DNA of 64,000 nucleotides from Phyllobacterium bourgognense (GTDB lineage: Bacteria; Pseudomonadota; Alphaproteobacteria; Rhizobiales; Rhizobiaceae). The stretch spans positions 62,001-126,000 of the forward strand of contig NZ_QPJM01000002.1 of assembly GCF_003337575.1 (NCBI RefSeq), in the 5' to 3' direction. The notes under the pieces are model-generated. The model worked only from the letters and a program-made list of their open reading frames with translations, was not told the origin of the DNA and made no database searches. The position numbers were made by a program, and so were the translations under genes. Position 1 is the stretch's first letter; each line of letters starts with the position of its first letter. Below are positions 26,298-34,295 of this stretch, piece after piece.

Positions 26298-26825
26298 ATG
26301 AACACCGTGACCAGCCCGGTTTCTCTTGAATTTTATGGTGAGGGTACCCTTTCAGCGATGCTTGCCGCAATGGAACCGCACGCCGACAAATCGTTGGTCA
26401 TCGAGTATGGCGGACGCACGATCCAATCCGGCTATCATGTTACAGAAGTCAAGGCTGGGTCCTTCGTCACGCTCGATTGCGGTGGCAATCCCGATCAATG
26501 GCACGAAACCATTCTCCAGGTGGAAGACCTCCCTTCGGAAAGCGGTCGTGATTTCATGAAAGTGAGCAAATTCCGCGGGATATTAACTCAGGTCGCGAAC
26601 CAGATCGAACTTGACGCCGGCGCCCGCCTGACATTTGAGGTGGGAACGCCTGACACGCCCATGCAGGTCTTTGATGTCAGCGCGCTGGCAATCGAGTCCC
26701 ATCGCATTGTACTGGCCCTTGTCGCACGTCTTGCAATCTGCAAGCCGAGGCATCGCGCGGCAAAAGAGGCGGTCGCTGTATCGTGTTGTGGCTCAGCAGC
26801 GAAAAGCGCGGGATGTTGTCCCTGA
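26298..26825 (+). CDS. DUF6428 family protein of ars operon
   Basis: A 175-residue protein with SLVIEYGGRTIQSGYHVTEV near residue 33 and DCGGNPDQWHETILQV near residue 58, the DUF6428 pattern found in arsenic operons next to arsR. The C-terminus has paired cysteines (VSCCGSAAKSAGCC) that could bind metalloid. Function unproven. It is the first gene of the rightward ars transcription unit and is followed by arsR after 41 bp. Confidence 0.85.
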   Translation: MNTVTSPVSLEFYGEGTLSAMLAAMEPHADKSLVIEYGGRTIQSGYHVTEVKAGSFVTLDCGGNPDQWHETILQVEDLPSESGRDFMKVSKFRGILTQVANQIELDAGARLTFEVGTPDTPMQVFDVSALAIESHRIVLALVARLAICKPRHRAAKEAVAVSCCGSAAKSAGCCP

Positions 26826-26866
26826 GCGCCTTGACGATTTGACATAATATCGATATATCGCGATAT

Positions 26867-27223
26867 ATGGAAAAGAATGGTGCCATCGACGCCTTTTCGG
26901 CCATTGCGCAGCCAACGCGCATGGACGCATTCAAGCTCATCGTCATGCACGAGCCGGAGGGTATCGCGGCTGGCGAGGTATCCCGCATCCTCGACGTTCC
27001 GCAGAACACGATGTCGACCCATCTGGCGATCCTGTCGCGTGCCGGGCTGATTTCCTCGGAGCGGCAAAGCCGTTCCATCATTTACCGCGCCAGGTTCGAG
27101 AACCTGCGTGAAGCAATCAATTACCTTTTGAAGGATTGCTGCGCTGGCCATCCGGACATCTGCGCTCCATTGCTTGCCGACATCGTTCCGTGCTGCCCGC
27201 CGAAGGAGAACTTCAATGCATGA
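26867..27223 (+). CDS. arsR: ArsR family metalloid-responsive repressor (second copy)
   Basis: A 118-residue regulator with HTH core VPQNTMSTHLAILSRAGLIS. The C-terminal cysteines (KDCCAGHPDIC and PCCPP) suit trivalent arsenic sensing. It is a paralogue of the arsR on the other strand, with the same KDCC motif but diverged elsewhere. Its stop codon overlaps the start of arsC-arsN2 by 8 bp, so the two are translationally coupled. Confidence 0.92.
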   Translation: MEKNGAIDAFSAIAQPTRMDAFKLIVMHEPEGIAAGEVSRILDVPQNTMSTHLAILSRAGLISSERQSRSIIYRARFENLREAINYLLKDCCAGHPDICAPLLADIVPCCPPKENFNA

Positions 27224-28148
27224 TCGCATTTATAACGTCCTTTTTCTCTGCACCGGAAACTCTGCGCGCTCGATCCTGGCGGAATCAATCTTGAACACGG
27301 AGGGCAAGGGACGCTTTCGCGCGTACTCCGCCGGCAGTCAGCCGAAGGGCGAGGTCAACCCGTTCGCGCTCAAAGTTCTCGATGCTCTCGGTTACCCGGC
27401 GGAAGGTTTTCGCTCTAAGAGTTGGGATGAATTTGCCGAGCCGGGCGCGCCGGAATTGGATTTCATCTTCACGGTCTGCGACAGCGCGGCGGGAGAGGCG
27501 TGTCCGGTTTGGCCGGGCCATCCCATGACGGCTCATTGGGGCATCGAAGATCCGGCCGCCGTCGAAGGCGCCGACATGGAAAAGGAGAGAGCCTTTTCGC
27601 TTGCGGCCCGATACATGAAGAACAGGATCACGGCGTTCCTCAACCTGAGGCACGATTCCGTCGATCGGTTATGGCTGACAACAAGGCTGCAGGCAATCGG
27701 CCGCCGTGAGGGGTTGGAGGCGGAAGAAATAAATTCGATCGATACGGACTTCGAGAGGGCTCTTCAAGCGGCATCATTGCCGACCGGCGATCTTGCCGAA
27801 TCGAACGGCACGTTCTTTCGCTTTGCTGACCGCCAAGGCAATCCCGTCGGATTTGGCGGCGTCGAATTCTACGGAAAGGATGCGCTCTTGCGCTCGATCA
27901 CAGTGTCACCCGAGGCGCAAAAACATGGCCACGGCAGCGCCATTACACGTCTGTTGCTCCGCTATGCCGATATTCAGGGAGCCGAGACGGGCTATCTACT
28001 GACGACCAACGCCGCGCCATTCCAAGGCAAACTCGGCTTCCGCCCGGTCGACCGAAGCCTTGTGCCCGCCGCAATCCTGGCATCGCCGCAGGCATCCAGG
28101 CTTTGCCCCGCGACAGCGTCTGTCCTGACGCGGTCGGTTTCCATCTGA
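27216..28148 (+). CDS. Arsenate reductase (thioredoxin-type) fused to ArsN2-like GNAT acetyltransferase
   Basis: The protein has 310 residues in two domains. Residues 1-145 are a low-molecular-weight phosphatase-like arsenate reductase: FLCTGNSARS with Cys12 and Arg18, plus Cys88 (TVCDS) and Cys96 (EACPVWPGHP), the three-cysteine relay of thioredoxin-coupled ArsC. After a linker, residues about 178-300 form a GNAT domain (FGGVEFYGKDALLRSITVSPEAQKHGHGSA; TNAAPFQGKLGFRPVDRS) like arsenic-resistance acetyltransferase ArsN2. It reduces As(V) to As(III) and may acetylate an arsenical such as arsinothricin. The fusion is known in the ArsN2 group. Confidence 0.9.
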   Translation: MHDRIYNVLFLCTGNSARSILAESILNTEGKGRFRAYSAGSQPKGEVNPFALKVLDALGYPAEGFRSKSWDEFAEPGAPELDFIFTVCDSAAGEACPVWPGHPMTAHWGIEDPAAVEGADMEKERAFSLAARYMKNRITAFLNLRHDSVDRLWLTTRLQAIGRREGLEAEEINSIDTDFERALQAASLPTGDLAESNGTFFRFADRQGNPVGFGGVEFYGKDALLRSITVSPEAQKHGHGSAITRLLLRYADIQGAETGYLLTTNAAPFQGKLGFRPVDRSLVPAAILASPQASRLCPATASVLTRSVSI

Positions 28149-28157
28149 GGAAGAGCC

Positions 28158-28265
28158 ATGTCCATCTTTGAACATTATCTCGTTATCGGGCTGGCCTTGC
28201 GCAGGGCCGTCGGTGTCGCATTCGGGTCCGGTGAAATTGGCCGCATTCAGGCGGGAATGGGTTAA
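28158..28265 (+). pseudogene. Remnant of ACR3 arsenite efflux permease
   Basis: A 35-codon frame reads MSIFEHYLVIGLALRRAVGV, then AFGSGEIGRIQAGMG, and stops in TAATG overlapping the aqpS start. ACR3 pumps begin MSxFERYLxLWVALCIVxGIALG, so this is the N-terminus of an ACR3 gene whose remaining roughly 320 codons are gone. The start and the segment around AVGVAFG align; the rest is diverged. It sits exactly where an efflux pump belongs in an ars operon. It may still be translated to couple aqpS. Confidence 0.75.
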
Positions 28266-28978
28266 TGGCCGTGACGCCGGACCTGTCCCGTCGCCTCGCG
28301 GCAGAAGCGCTGGGCACGGCGATGCTCGTTGCGACCGTCCTCGGTTCGGGAATCATGGCCGACCGGCTGACGAACGATGTGGCGCTTTCGCTGCTTGGCA
28401 ATACGATCCCCACTGGTGCGATCCTGGTGGTGCTGATCACCATCCTTGGACCGATTTCGGGCGCACACTTCAATCCGGCGGTGACGATGGTCTTCGCGCT
28501 TCGGCGGGAGATGGAGCCGAATGCAGCGGTCCTCTACATCATCGCGCAGATCGCGGGGGGTGTAGCCGGATCGCTGATTGCCCACGCGATGTTCGAGCTT
28601 CCGATCATCGAGATTTCGGCGAAAGTTCGCACCGGGACGGGACAGTGGATTGCGGAAGTCGTAGCCGCTTTCGGTCTCGTCTTTACAATCCTTGCGGGCC
28701 TTCGCTTTCGGCCGGATGCAATTCCCTGGCTGGTCGGACTCTACATCACCGCCGCCTACTGGTTCACCGCCTCGACATCGTTTGCCAATCCAGCCGTCGC
28801 GATCGCGCGAGCGCTGTCGAATACCTTCGCAGGTATCCGGCCCGTCGATTTACCTGGCTTTGTCATCGCAGAGATATTCGGGGCATTGCTTGCAATGGCC
28901 CTGGCAAGCTGGATGCTGGCGGAACAGACTCCCGCGCCGCAGGCGCCCAACAGATTGAAAGGTGCTGAACAGCCATGA
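28265..28978 (+). CDS. aqpS: Aquaglyceroporin of ars operon (AqpS-like, MIP family)
   Basis: A 237-residue channel with six helices and both half-helix motifs intact: GAHFNPAVT and FANPAVAIAR. In Sinorhizobium meliloti, AqpS replaces an efflux pump in the ars operon and lets As(III) produced by ArsC flow out down its gradient. The same role is inferred here because the operon has two arsenate reductases, a broken ACR3 gene and no other dedicated arsenite pump on this strand. The start overlaps the ACR3 remnant stop (TAATG) and the stop overlaps the next arsC start by 4 bp. Confidence 0.93.
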   Translation: MAVTPDLSRRLAAEALGTAMLVATVLGSGIMADRLTNDVALSLLGNTIPTGAILVVLITILGPISGAHFNPAVTMVFALRREMEPNAAVLYIIAQIAGGVAGSLIAHAMFELPIIEISAKVRTGTGQWIAEVVAAFGLVFTILAGLRFRPDAIPWLVGLYITAAYWFTASTSFANPAVAIARALSNTFAGIRPVDLPGFVIAEIFGALLAMALASWMLAEQTPAPQAPNRLKGAEQP

Positions 28979-29397
28979 CCGTCACCATCTACCACAATCC
29001 GTCGTGCGGCACGTCACGCAACACGCTGGCTCTCATCCGAAACGCGGGCATCGAGCCGACGATCATCGAATATCTGAAGTCGCCGCCCGCTCGACAGGAA
29101 CTCAAGGATTTGATCCGGAGAGCCGGACTGACGGTTCGCGAAGCGATACGCGAAAAAGGCACTCCATACGCCGAACTCGGTCTCGACAACCCGTCTTTGA
29201 CCGACGAGCAGTTGCTGGACGCGATGGAGGCGCATCCAGTTTTGATCAATCGCCCCTTTGTTGTAAGCGAGTTGGGCGTACGCTTGAGCCGGCCATCGGA
29301 GGTCGTCCTGGACATTCTGCCAAACCCGCAAAAGGCGCCATTTGCGAAAGAAGACGGTGAGGTCGTCATCGATGCCGAAGGAAAGCGTGTTGTCTGA
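28975..29397 (+). CDS. arsC: Arsenate reductase, glutaredoxin-type
   Basis: This 140-residue enzyme has the ArsC/Spx thioredoxin-like fold: [15 protein letters not shown] with catalytic Cys12, IIEYLKSPP and [19 protein letters not shown] with the arginines that bind arsenate. It reduces As(V) with glutathione and glutaredoxin. The operon therefore holds two unrelated arsenate reductases. The start overlaps aqpS by 4 bp, and the arsH frame begins inside its end. Confidence 0.95.
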   Translation: MTVTIYHNPSCGTSRNTLALIRNAGIEPTIIEYLKSPPARQELKDLIRRAGLTVREAIREKGTPYAELGLDNPSLTDEQLLDAMEAHPVLINRPFVVSELGVRLSRPSEVVLDILPNPQKAPFAKEDGEVVIDAEGKRVV

Positions 29398-30087
29398 TCT
29401 GCCTAATATTCTTCCCGACGCGCTGCATGTCCCGGAGCGTTCGAAGCTCTCTGCGCCAGAATCCACCCATCGTCCGCGTATCTTGCTGCTCCATGGCTCG
29501 TTGCGGAAAGTCTCCTACAGCCGTCTTCTGACGCAGGAGGCGGCGCGGCTGCTCGAGCATTTCGGGGCGGAAACCCGCATCTACGATCCAGCCGGATTGC
29601 CGCTGCCTGACGATGCACCGATTGACCATCCAAAGGTGCAGGAACTGCGCGATCTCTCTCTATGGTCGGAGGGCCAGGTGTGGACAAGCCCTGAGCGGCA
29701 CGGTGCGATGACCGGCGTTATGAAGTCACAGATCGACTGGATACCATTGGCAATGGGAGCGATTCGCCCAACCCAGGGGCGGACGCTTGCCGTCATGCAG
29801 GTGTCAGGCGGTTCGCAGTCGTTCAACGCTGTCAACCAGATGCGCGTGCTCGGGCGCTGGATGCGCATGGTCACCATCCCTAACCAGTCGTCGGTTGCGA
29901 GTTCGACGAGCACGGCCGTATGAAGCCGTCCGCCTATTATGACCGCGTCGTTGACGTGATGGAAGAACTCGTCAAGTTCACGCTGCTGACGCGTGATGTT
30001 TCGGAATATCTCACGGACCGTTACAGCGAGCGCAAGGAAAGTGCGGCCACATTTGAAAAGCGCGCCAATCTCAAGAATGCTGTTTGA
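29372..30087 (+). pseudogene. arsH: arsH, NADPH-dependent FMN reductase of ars operon, frameshifted
   Basis: From about 29372 to 29897 the frame encodes ArsH ([79 protein letters not shown]). It then shifts and stops at 29923. The rest continues in another frame from about 29900 ([36 protein letters not shown]) to a TGA at 30087. About 13 nt that should encode a KAFQ-like segment before EFDEHG seem deleted. ArsH oxidises trivalent organoarsenicals. A sequencing error is less likely than a deletion but not excluded. Confidence 0.88.
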
Positions 30088-30163
30088 ATTTCACCCGAGC
30101 ATCAGGACGCCGATCGCGGTATAGACTCCGCGCGAATGTTTGTTTGAAACGGATGGATACCTG

Positions 30164-30664
30164 ATGATCAGTTTTGTCGTTGCGATTGCCGAAAATGGCG
30201 TGATCGGCCGTGAGAATGGTTTGCCATGGCGGCTGTCCTCGGATCTGAAGCGGTTCAAGGCGACCACCATGGGCAAGCCCATCATCATGGGGCGCAAGAC
30301 ATGGGATTCGCTCGGGCGGCCGCTGCCCGGCCGAACCAACATCGTCATCACGCGCGATCCTGCTTTTTCCGTTGAGGGTGTTATCGCCGCCCGGTCTATC
30401 GATCAGGCACTGATGATTGCGGGAAGCCATGCCGGTGCCGACAAGGTCGACGAGATCTGCATTATCGGCGGCGGCGATATTTTTCGGCAGACCTTGAACC
30501 GTGCCGACAGGCTGTATGTCACCTGGGTGCTCGCCGAAGTCGAAGGCGATGTCGTTTTCCCCCCGATCGATCCGAAGGTATGGACCGAGGTTTCCAGCGA
30601 GGATTTCCCGGCGGGTGAAAAAGACAATTATGCAACGCGGTTTGCCATCTACGAACGCGGTTAA
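30164..30664 (+). CDS. folA: Dihydrofolate reductase
   Basis: The 166-residue enzyme reduces dihydrofolate to tetrahydrofolate with NADPH, recycling the dihydrofolate made by ThyA. Motifs: VVAIAENGVIGRENGLPWRL, then GKPIIMGRKTWDSLGRPLPG and ICIIGGGDIFRQTL. The length is normal. ATG 30164 is the family start; a TTG eight codons earlier has no support. In related genomes folA directly follows thyA; here the ars island separates them. Confidence 0.95.
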   Translation: MISFVVAIAENGVIGRENGLPWRLSSDLKRFKATTMGKPIIMGRKTWDSLGRPLPGRTNIVITRDPAFSVEGVIAARSIDQALMIAGSHAGADKVDEICIIGGGDIFRQTLNRADRLYVTWVLAEVEGDVVFPPIDPKVWTEVSSEDFPAGEKDNYATRFAIYERG

Positions 30665-30673
30665 TTTTGGCGT

Positions 30674-30795
30674 CCGTCGATATTCACGCCATAGCGAGGC
30701 GAAAACGGCGGATTTCGACCAACGAAGCGCAGCGTACATTTGGTACGTGAGCACCGGAGCGCAGAAAAACGTCGTTTGCAGGCCGCTATGACATG
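30674..30795 (-). repeat. Intergenic repeat family A, copy 1
   Basis: Read on the minus strand this matches the copy at 53321-53441 over about 120 bp, with the shared core CTCCGGTGCTCACGTACCA, a short GTAC...GTAC hairpin, then CTGCGCT and GCCGTTTTCGCCTCG. It fills most of the folA-hflK gap. The remaining bases (30796-30906) carry the hflK leader with AGAGGTAGGA before the ATG. Confidence 0.7.
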
Positions 30796-30906
30796 AATAA
30801 GCGTCCCCACGCGTTGAAAGCGTGCCTCGCCATCCCTATAAACGGGAAGTTGGATTAGCGGGAGGAAGCCACGGGGTGGCGCTTTCGTTCAAATTAAGAG
30901 GTAGGA

Positions 30907-32016
30907 ATGCCCTGGAGTAATCAGAACGGTGGCGGCGGCCCATGGGGTGGCGGCGGTAATAATAGTGGCGGCGGTGGCCCTTGGGGTCAAAAGCCGCAAG
31001 GAGGTGGAGGCAAGACCCCTCCCGATCTCGAAGATATATTCCGCCGCGGTCAGGATCGTTTGCGCCAGGCGCTTCCGGGTGGTTCCGGCGGCAGTCCGGC
31101 GATCTGGGGCCTGGCCGCGCTTGCGCTGGTGGCTTTCTGGCTCTTCCAGTCGATCTATACCGTCCAGCCGGACGAACGCGCTGTGGAGCTGCGTTTCGGC
31201 AAACCCAAGCCTGATATCGCCGAGCCGGGCCTGCATTTCCATTTGTGGCCGATCGAATCCTACGAAAAGGTCGAGATCGTCGAAAAGCAGAAGAATATTG
31301 GCGGGCAGGGCACTCGCGGCGCCAAGGAAGGCCTGATGCTCTCCGGCGACCAGAACATCGTCGATGTCCAGTTCTCCGTGCTGTATCGCGTTTCCGATCC
31401 CGTCGCCTATCTGTTCCATGTCGAAAATCCGGAAAACCTCGTACAGCAGGTTTCGGAAAGCGCCATGCGCGAGATCGTCGGGCGCAGCCCGGCTCAGGAT
31501 ATCTTCCGTGATAACCGTGCTGGCATCGCCAATGATGTGCGCGCCATTATCCAGAAGACGCTCGACGATTACGGCGCGGGCGTTGCGATCAATGCCCTGT
31601 CGATCGAAGATGCGGCACCGCCGCGTGAAGTGGCCGACGCGTTCGATGAAGTTCAGCGTGCTGAACAGGACGAAGACCGTTTCGTCGAGGAATCGAACCA
31701 GTATTCCAACCAGAAGCTGGGTCAGGCCCGCGGTGAAGGCGCGCAGATCCGTGAAGATGCGGCTGCCTATAAGAACCGTATCGTCCAGGAAGCCGAAGGT
31801 GAGGCGCAGCGCTTTACCTCTGTCTATGACCAGTATGTCAAAGCACCGGAAGTCACGCGCAAGCGTCTCTTCCTTGAAACGATGGAGCGTGTACTGAAGG
31901 ATTCGAACAAGGTGATCGTCGATCAAAGCGGACAAGGCGTCATACCTTATCTGCCGCTGCCGGGTTTGACTCCTAAACCTGCCCCCGCCACCACCACAGA
32001 GGGGACAAAGCCATGA
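30907..32016 (+). CDS. hflK: HflK, FtsH protease modulator
   Basis: The 369-residue stomatin/prohibitin-family protein has a cytoplasmic N-terminus very rich in Gly/Asn/Pro (GGGGPWGGGGNNSGGGG), one membrane helix (residues about 65-82, IWGLAALALVAFWLFQSIYT) and a periplasmic SPFH domain with a coiled coil (NQYSNQKLGQARGEGAQIRE). With HflC it forms a large cage around the FtsH membrane protease and limits its substrate access. It overlaps hflC by 4 bp. Confidence 0.95.
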   Translation: MPWSNQNGGGGPWGGGGNNSGGGGPWGQKPQGGGGKTPPDLEDIFRRGQDRLRQALPGGSGGSPAIWGLAALALVAFWLFQSIYTVQPDERAVELRFGKPKPDIAEPGLHFHLWPIESYEKVEIVEKQKNIGGQGTRGAKEGLMLSGDQNIVDVQFSVLYRVSDPVAYLFHVENPENLVQQVSESAMREIVGRSPAQDIFRDNRAGIANDVRAIIQKTLDDYGAGVAINALSIEDAAPPREVADAFDEVQRAEQDEDRFVEESNQYSNQKLGQARGEGAQIREDAAAYKNRIVQEAEGEAQRFTSVYDQYVKAPEVTRKRLFLETMERVLKDSNKVIVDQSGQGVIPYLPLPGLTPKPAPATTTEGTKP

Positions 32017-32969
32017 ACCAGAATCGTGTTCCGCTTCTCGTTGGCCTTATCGCGTTCATCGCCCTATTGGCCTATTCGTCGCTTTTCGTTGTCAGGGCCG
32101 GCCAGCAGGCCATCGTTCTGAGGTTCGGTGAGATCGTCGATGTGAAGGCCGACCCCGGCATTTACTTCAAGTGGCCTTTCGGCTTTCTCGAGGCAGACAA
32201 CGTCCAGATGATCGAAGATCGTCTCCTGAGCTTCGAACTCGACAATATCCGTGTTCAGGTTTCGGGCGGCAAGTTCTACGAGGTCGATGCGTTCCTCGTC
32301 TACCAGATCACCGATCCGCGCAAGTTCCGTCAGACCGTTTCGGGCGATGTCACATTGGCCGAAGCCCGGTTGCGTACGCGCCTCGATGCGGCGTTGCGTG
32401 GTGTTTATGGTCTGCGCGGTTTCGAAGCTGCCCTGTCGGACGAGCGTGCCGGCATGATGAACGAAGTGCGTCAGCAACTGCGTCCCGATGCGGAATCGCT
32501 CGGCCTGCAGATCACCGACGTGCGTATTCGCCGGACGGACCTGACGCAGGAAGTGTCGCAGCAGACATTCGACCGCATGAAGGCAGAACGTCTGGCGGAA
32601 GCCGAGCGCCTGCGTGCCCGCGGCCGTGAAGCGGCTCAGCGCATCAAGGCCATCGCCGATCGCCAGGTTGTCGAAATCATCGCGGAAGCCCGCAAGGAAT
32701 CGGAAATCGCCAGAGGTCAGGGTGAAGGCGAGCGCAGCCGTATCTTCGCCGACGTCTTCTCGAAGGATCCGGATTTCTTCGCGTTCTACCGCTCGATGAC
32801 GGCCTATGGCACGGCGCTGGATAATACGGGAACGACGATGGTGATTTCACCGAATTCCGAGTTCTTCCGGTATTTCCAGGATTCGAATGGTGGTCTGCCT
32901 CCGGTCAGCGGTGCCACGCCGCCAGCCGGTGCGACGCCGCCTGCTCCCGCCACTCCCGCCCCTCAATAG
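32013..32969 (+). CDS. hflC: HflC, FtsH protease modulator
   Basis: The 318-residue partner of HflK has an N-terminal membrane helix (residues 7-27), an SPFH domain (GQQAIVLRFGEIVDVKADPG), an ERLAEAERLRARGREAAQR coiled coil and a Pro/Ala/Thr tail. The stop codon lies in the loop of a perfect 8-bp GC hairpin (32955-32976). DUF2065 follows 15 bp later, the usual order. Confidence 0.95.
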   Translation: MNQNRVPLLVGLIAFIALLAYSSLFVVRAGQQAIVLRFGEIVDVKADPGIYFKWPFGFLEADNVQMIEDRLLSFELDNIRVQVSGGKFYEVDAFLVYQITDPRKFRQTVSGDVTLAEARLRTRLDAALRGVYGLRGFEAALSDERAGMMNEVRQQLRPDAESLGLQITDVRIRRTDLTQEVSQQTFDRMKAERLAEAERLRARGREAAQRIKAIADRQVVEIIAEARKESEIARGQGEGERSRIFADVFSKDPDFFAFYRSMTAYGTALDNTGTTMVISPNSEFFRYFQDSNGGLPPVSGATPPAGATPPAPATPAPQ

Positions 32970-32976
32970 GGGCGGG
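32955..32976 (+). promoter_or_regulatory. Perfect GC hairpin across the hflC stop codon
   Basis: CCCGCCCC-TCAATA-GGGGCGGG is a perfect 8-bp stem with the TAG stop codon starting in its loop. There is no T-run. It may set the ratio of hflC to the downstream small gene by mRNA stability or partial termination; this is inference. Confidence 0.5.
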
Positions 32977-32984
32977 TTCATATC

Positions 32985-33170
32985 ATGGTTGATTTCATCG
33001 ATGCCGTAGGGCTGTTCCTCGTATTCGAGGGGCTGCTTTACGGCCTTTTTCCGCTCGTTGCAAAACGCGTTGCCCGCGATGTCAGCGAACAGCCGGACGG
33101 CTTTTTGCGCATCGCCGGCGTTGCCTCCGTCGCCATCGGCGTAGGGGTCGTGTGGCTGGCTCGGGGGTAG
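32985..33170 (+). CDS. DUF2065 family small membrane protein
   Basis: A 61-residue protein with two membrane helices (AVGLFLVFEGLLYGLFPLVA and IAGVASVAIGVGVVWLAR), typical DUF2065, the YjeT-like partner found after hflC in proteobacteria. Function unknown. The usual next gene, degP, is here displaced by about 3.2 kb of extra DNA. Confidence 0.9.
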   Translation: MVDFIDAVGLFLVFEGLLYGLFPLVAKRVARDVSEQPDGFLRIAGVASVAIGVGVVWLARG

Positions 33171-33386
33171 GCGCCGCGCGTTTGAGCCTATTTGATGCGT
33201 AGTGTCATCATTGATCCACCACCTGCCTTGCAGTTCGACCCCGTCGAGGGTTGGTTTCGGGGTGGAAAGCAGGCGGTTGTGCTCAGGCATTGTAAAAGCT
33301 TCGAACCGCAGACAAATCATCCCTTGGAACCCGCGTGTTGTTGAGCCGTTGCATGTAACCATGCAACCCTTTCAGCGGAGGAGAAT
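33171..33386. other. Intergenic stretch without assigned gene
   Basis: A rightward 50-codon open frame (33195-33347, MRSVIIDPPPALQFDPVEGW...) is present but I recognise no family and see no convincing ribosome-binding site. It marks the left edge of the DNA inserted between DUF2065 and degP, so it may be a gene relic. Confidence 0.3.
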
Positions 33387-34148
33387 ATGGCTCGACAAGA
33401 AGGTCCCGGAGTCCCGGCTCCGTCTATGCGCGAACCTATGGGCGACTTCGATGTGGTCTCTGAAGATGAATGGAACCTTGCCCGCGAGAAGCTGCTCGCG
33501 GAGGAAAAGGCCCTGATGAAGGCCAAGGATCGCCTGGCCGCCAAGCGCAGACTGCTTCCGGTGACCGAAGTTGACCGCAATTACAAATTCATAGGCACGA
33601 ATGGCGACAGGGATCTGCTGGGACTGTTCGAAGGCCGACGACAGCTAATCGTCTATCGTTTCTTCTATGCGCCCGATGTCGAGAATTGGCCGGATGGGGC
33701 GTGCAGCGGTTGCTCGCTGTTTGCGGACACCGTCGTTCATCCTGCCCATCTTGCAGCACGCGACACAACCCTCGCCTTCGTCACTGCTGCCCCCATCGAC
33801 AAGGTCGAGAGCCTGCGCGAACGGATGGGATGGAACCACATCCCTTTCTATTCGCTGCCCGACGAGCGATTCTCCCGGGATTTCGGTGTTGAAGAAATGT
33901 TCGGCATTAACGTCTTCATCCGGCGCAGTGAGCGTATTTTCCGCACCTACTTTCTGAATGGACGCGGCATTGAGGAGATAGGCCCCGTCTGGTCATTTCT
34001 CGACATGACGCCGTTGGGTCGGCAGGAGAATTGGCAGGAGGTGCCGCACGGCCGTCCTCAGGAAGATCCCTACACCTGGTGGCGCCTTCACGACAATTAC
34101 GGTCCGGCCGCTGCTCCCAACCCACCGCAACCGAAGGGGGACGCATGA
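33387..34148 (+). CDS. DUF899 family thioredoxin-like protein
   Basis: This 253-residue protein shows the DUF899 pattern: LLAEEKALMKAKDRLAAKRR, then YKFIGTNGDRDLLGLFEGRRQLIVYRFFYAPDVE, CSGCSLFADTV with a CxxC at about residues 107-110, and EIGPVWSFLDMTPLGRQE. The fold is thioredoxin-like and the role may be redox-linked, but no reaction is established. GGAGGAGAATATG gives a strong start. It lies in the segment inserted between DUF2065 and degP. Confidence 0.88.
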   Translation: MARQEGPGVPAPSMREPMGDFDVVSEDEWNLAREKLLAEEKALMKAKDRLAAKRRLLPVTEVDRNYKFIGTNGDRDLLGLFEGRRQLIVYRFFYAPDVENWPDGACSGCSLFADTVVHPAHLAARDTTLAFVTAAPIDKVESLRERMGWNHIPFYSLPDERFSRDFGVEEMFGINVFIRRSERIFRTYFLNGRGIEEIGPVWSFLDMTPLGRQENWQEVPHGRPQEDPYTWWRLHDNYGPAAAPNPPQPKGDA

Positions 34149-34295
34149 GTTGGGGTCGCATCACGAAGCGAGAATAGGGCGAGTTCCGCAACCGCGGCCG
34201 GAAGCGCCGCCGCGTAGGCCAGTCCGTCTCGACACTCCTGAAGCGCGGTGGGCGGCCATCGATTGGTCGCCCGCCCTATCGCAAACCGGGCGGTC

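Noticed and set aside
30889-31935. A 348-codon frame antisense to hflK
   Set aside because: hflK is certain on the plus strand; the antisense protein resembles no family.
33240-33291. Minus-strand frame reading MPEHNRLLSTPKPT
   Set aside because: Looks protein-like for a short stretch, but I cannot link it to any family, and it runs on antisense into the DUF2065/hflC region.
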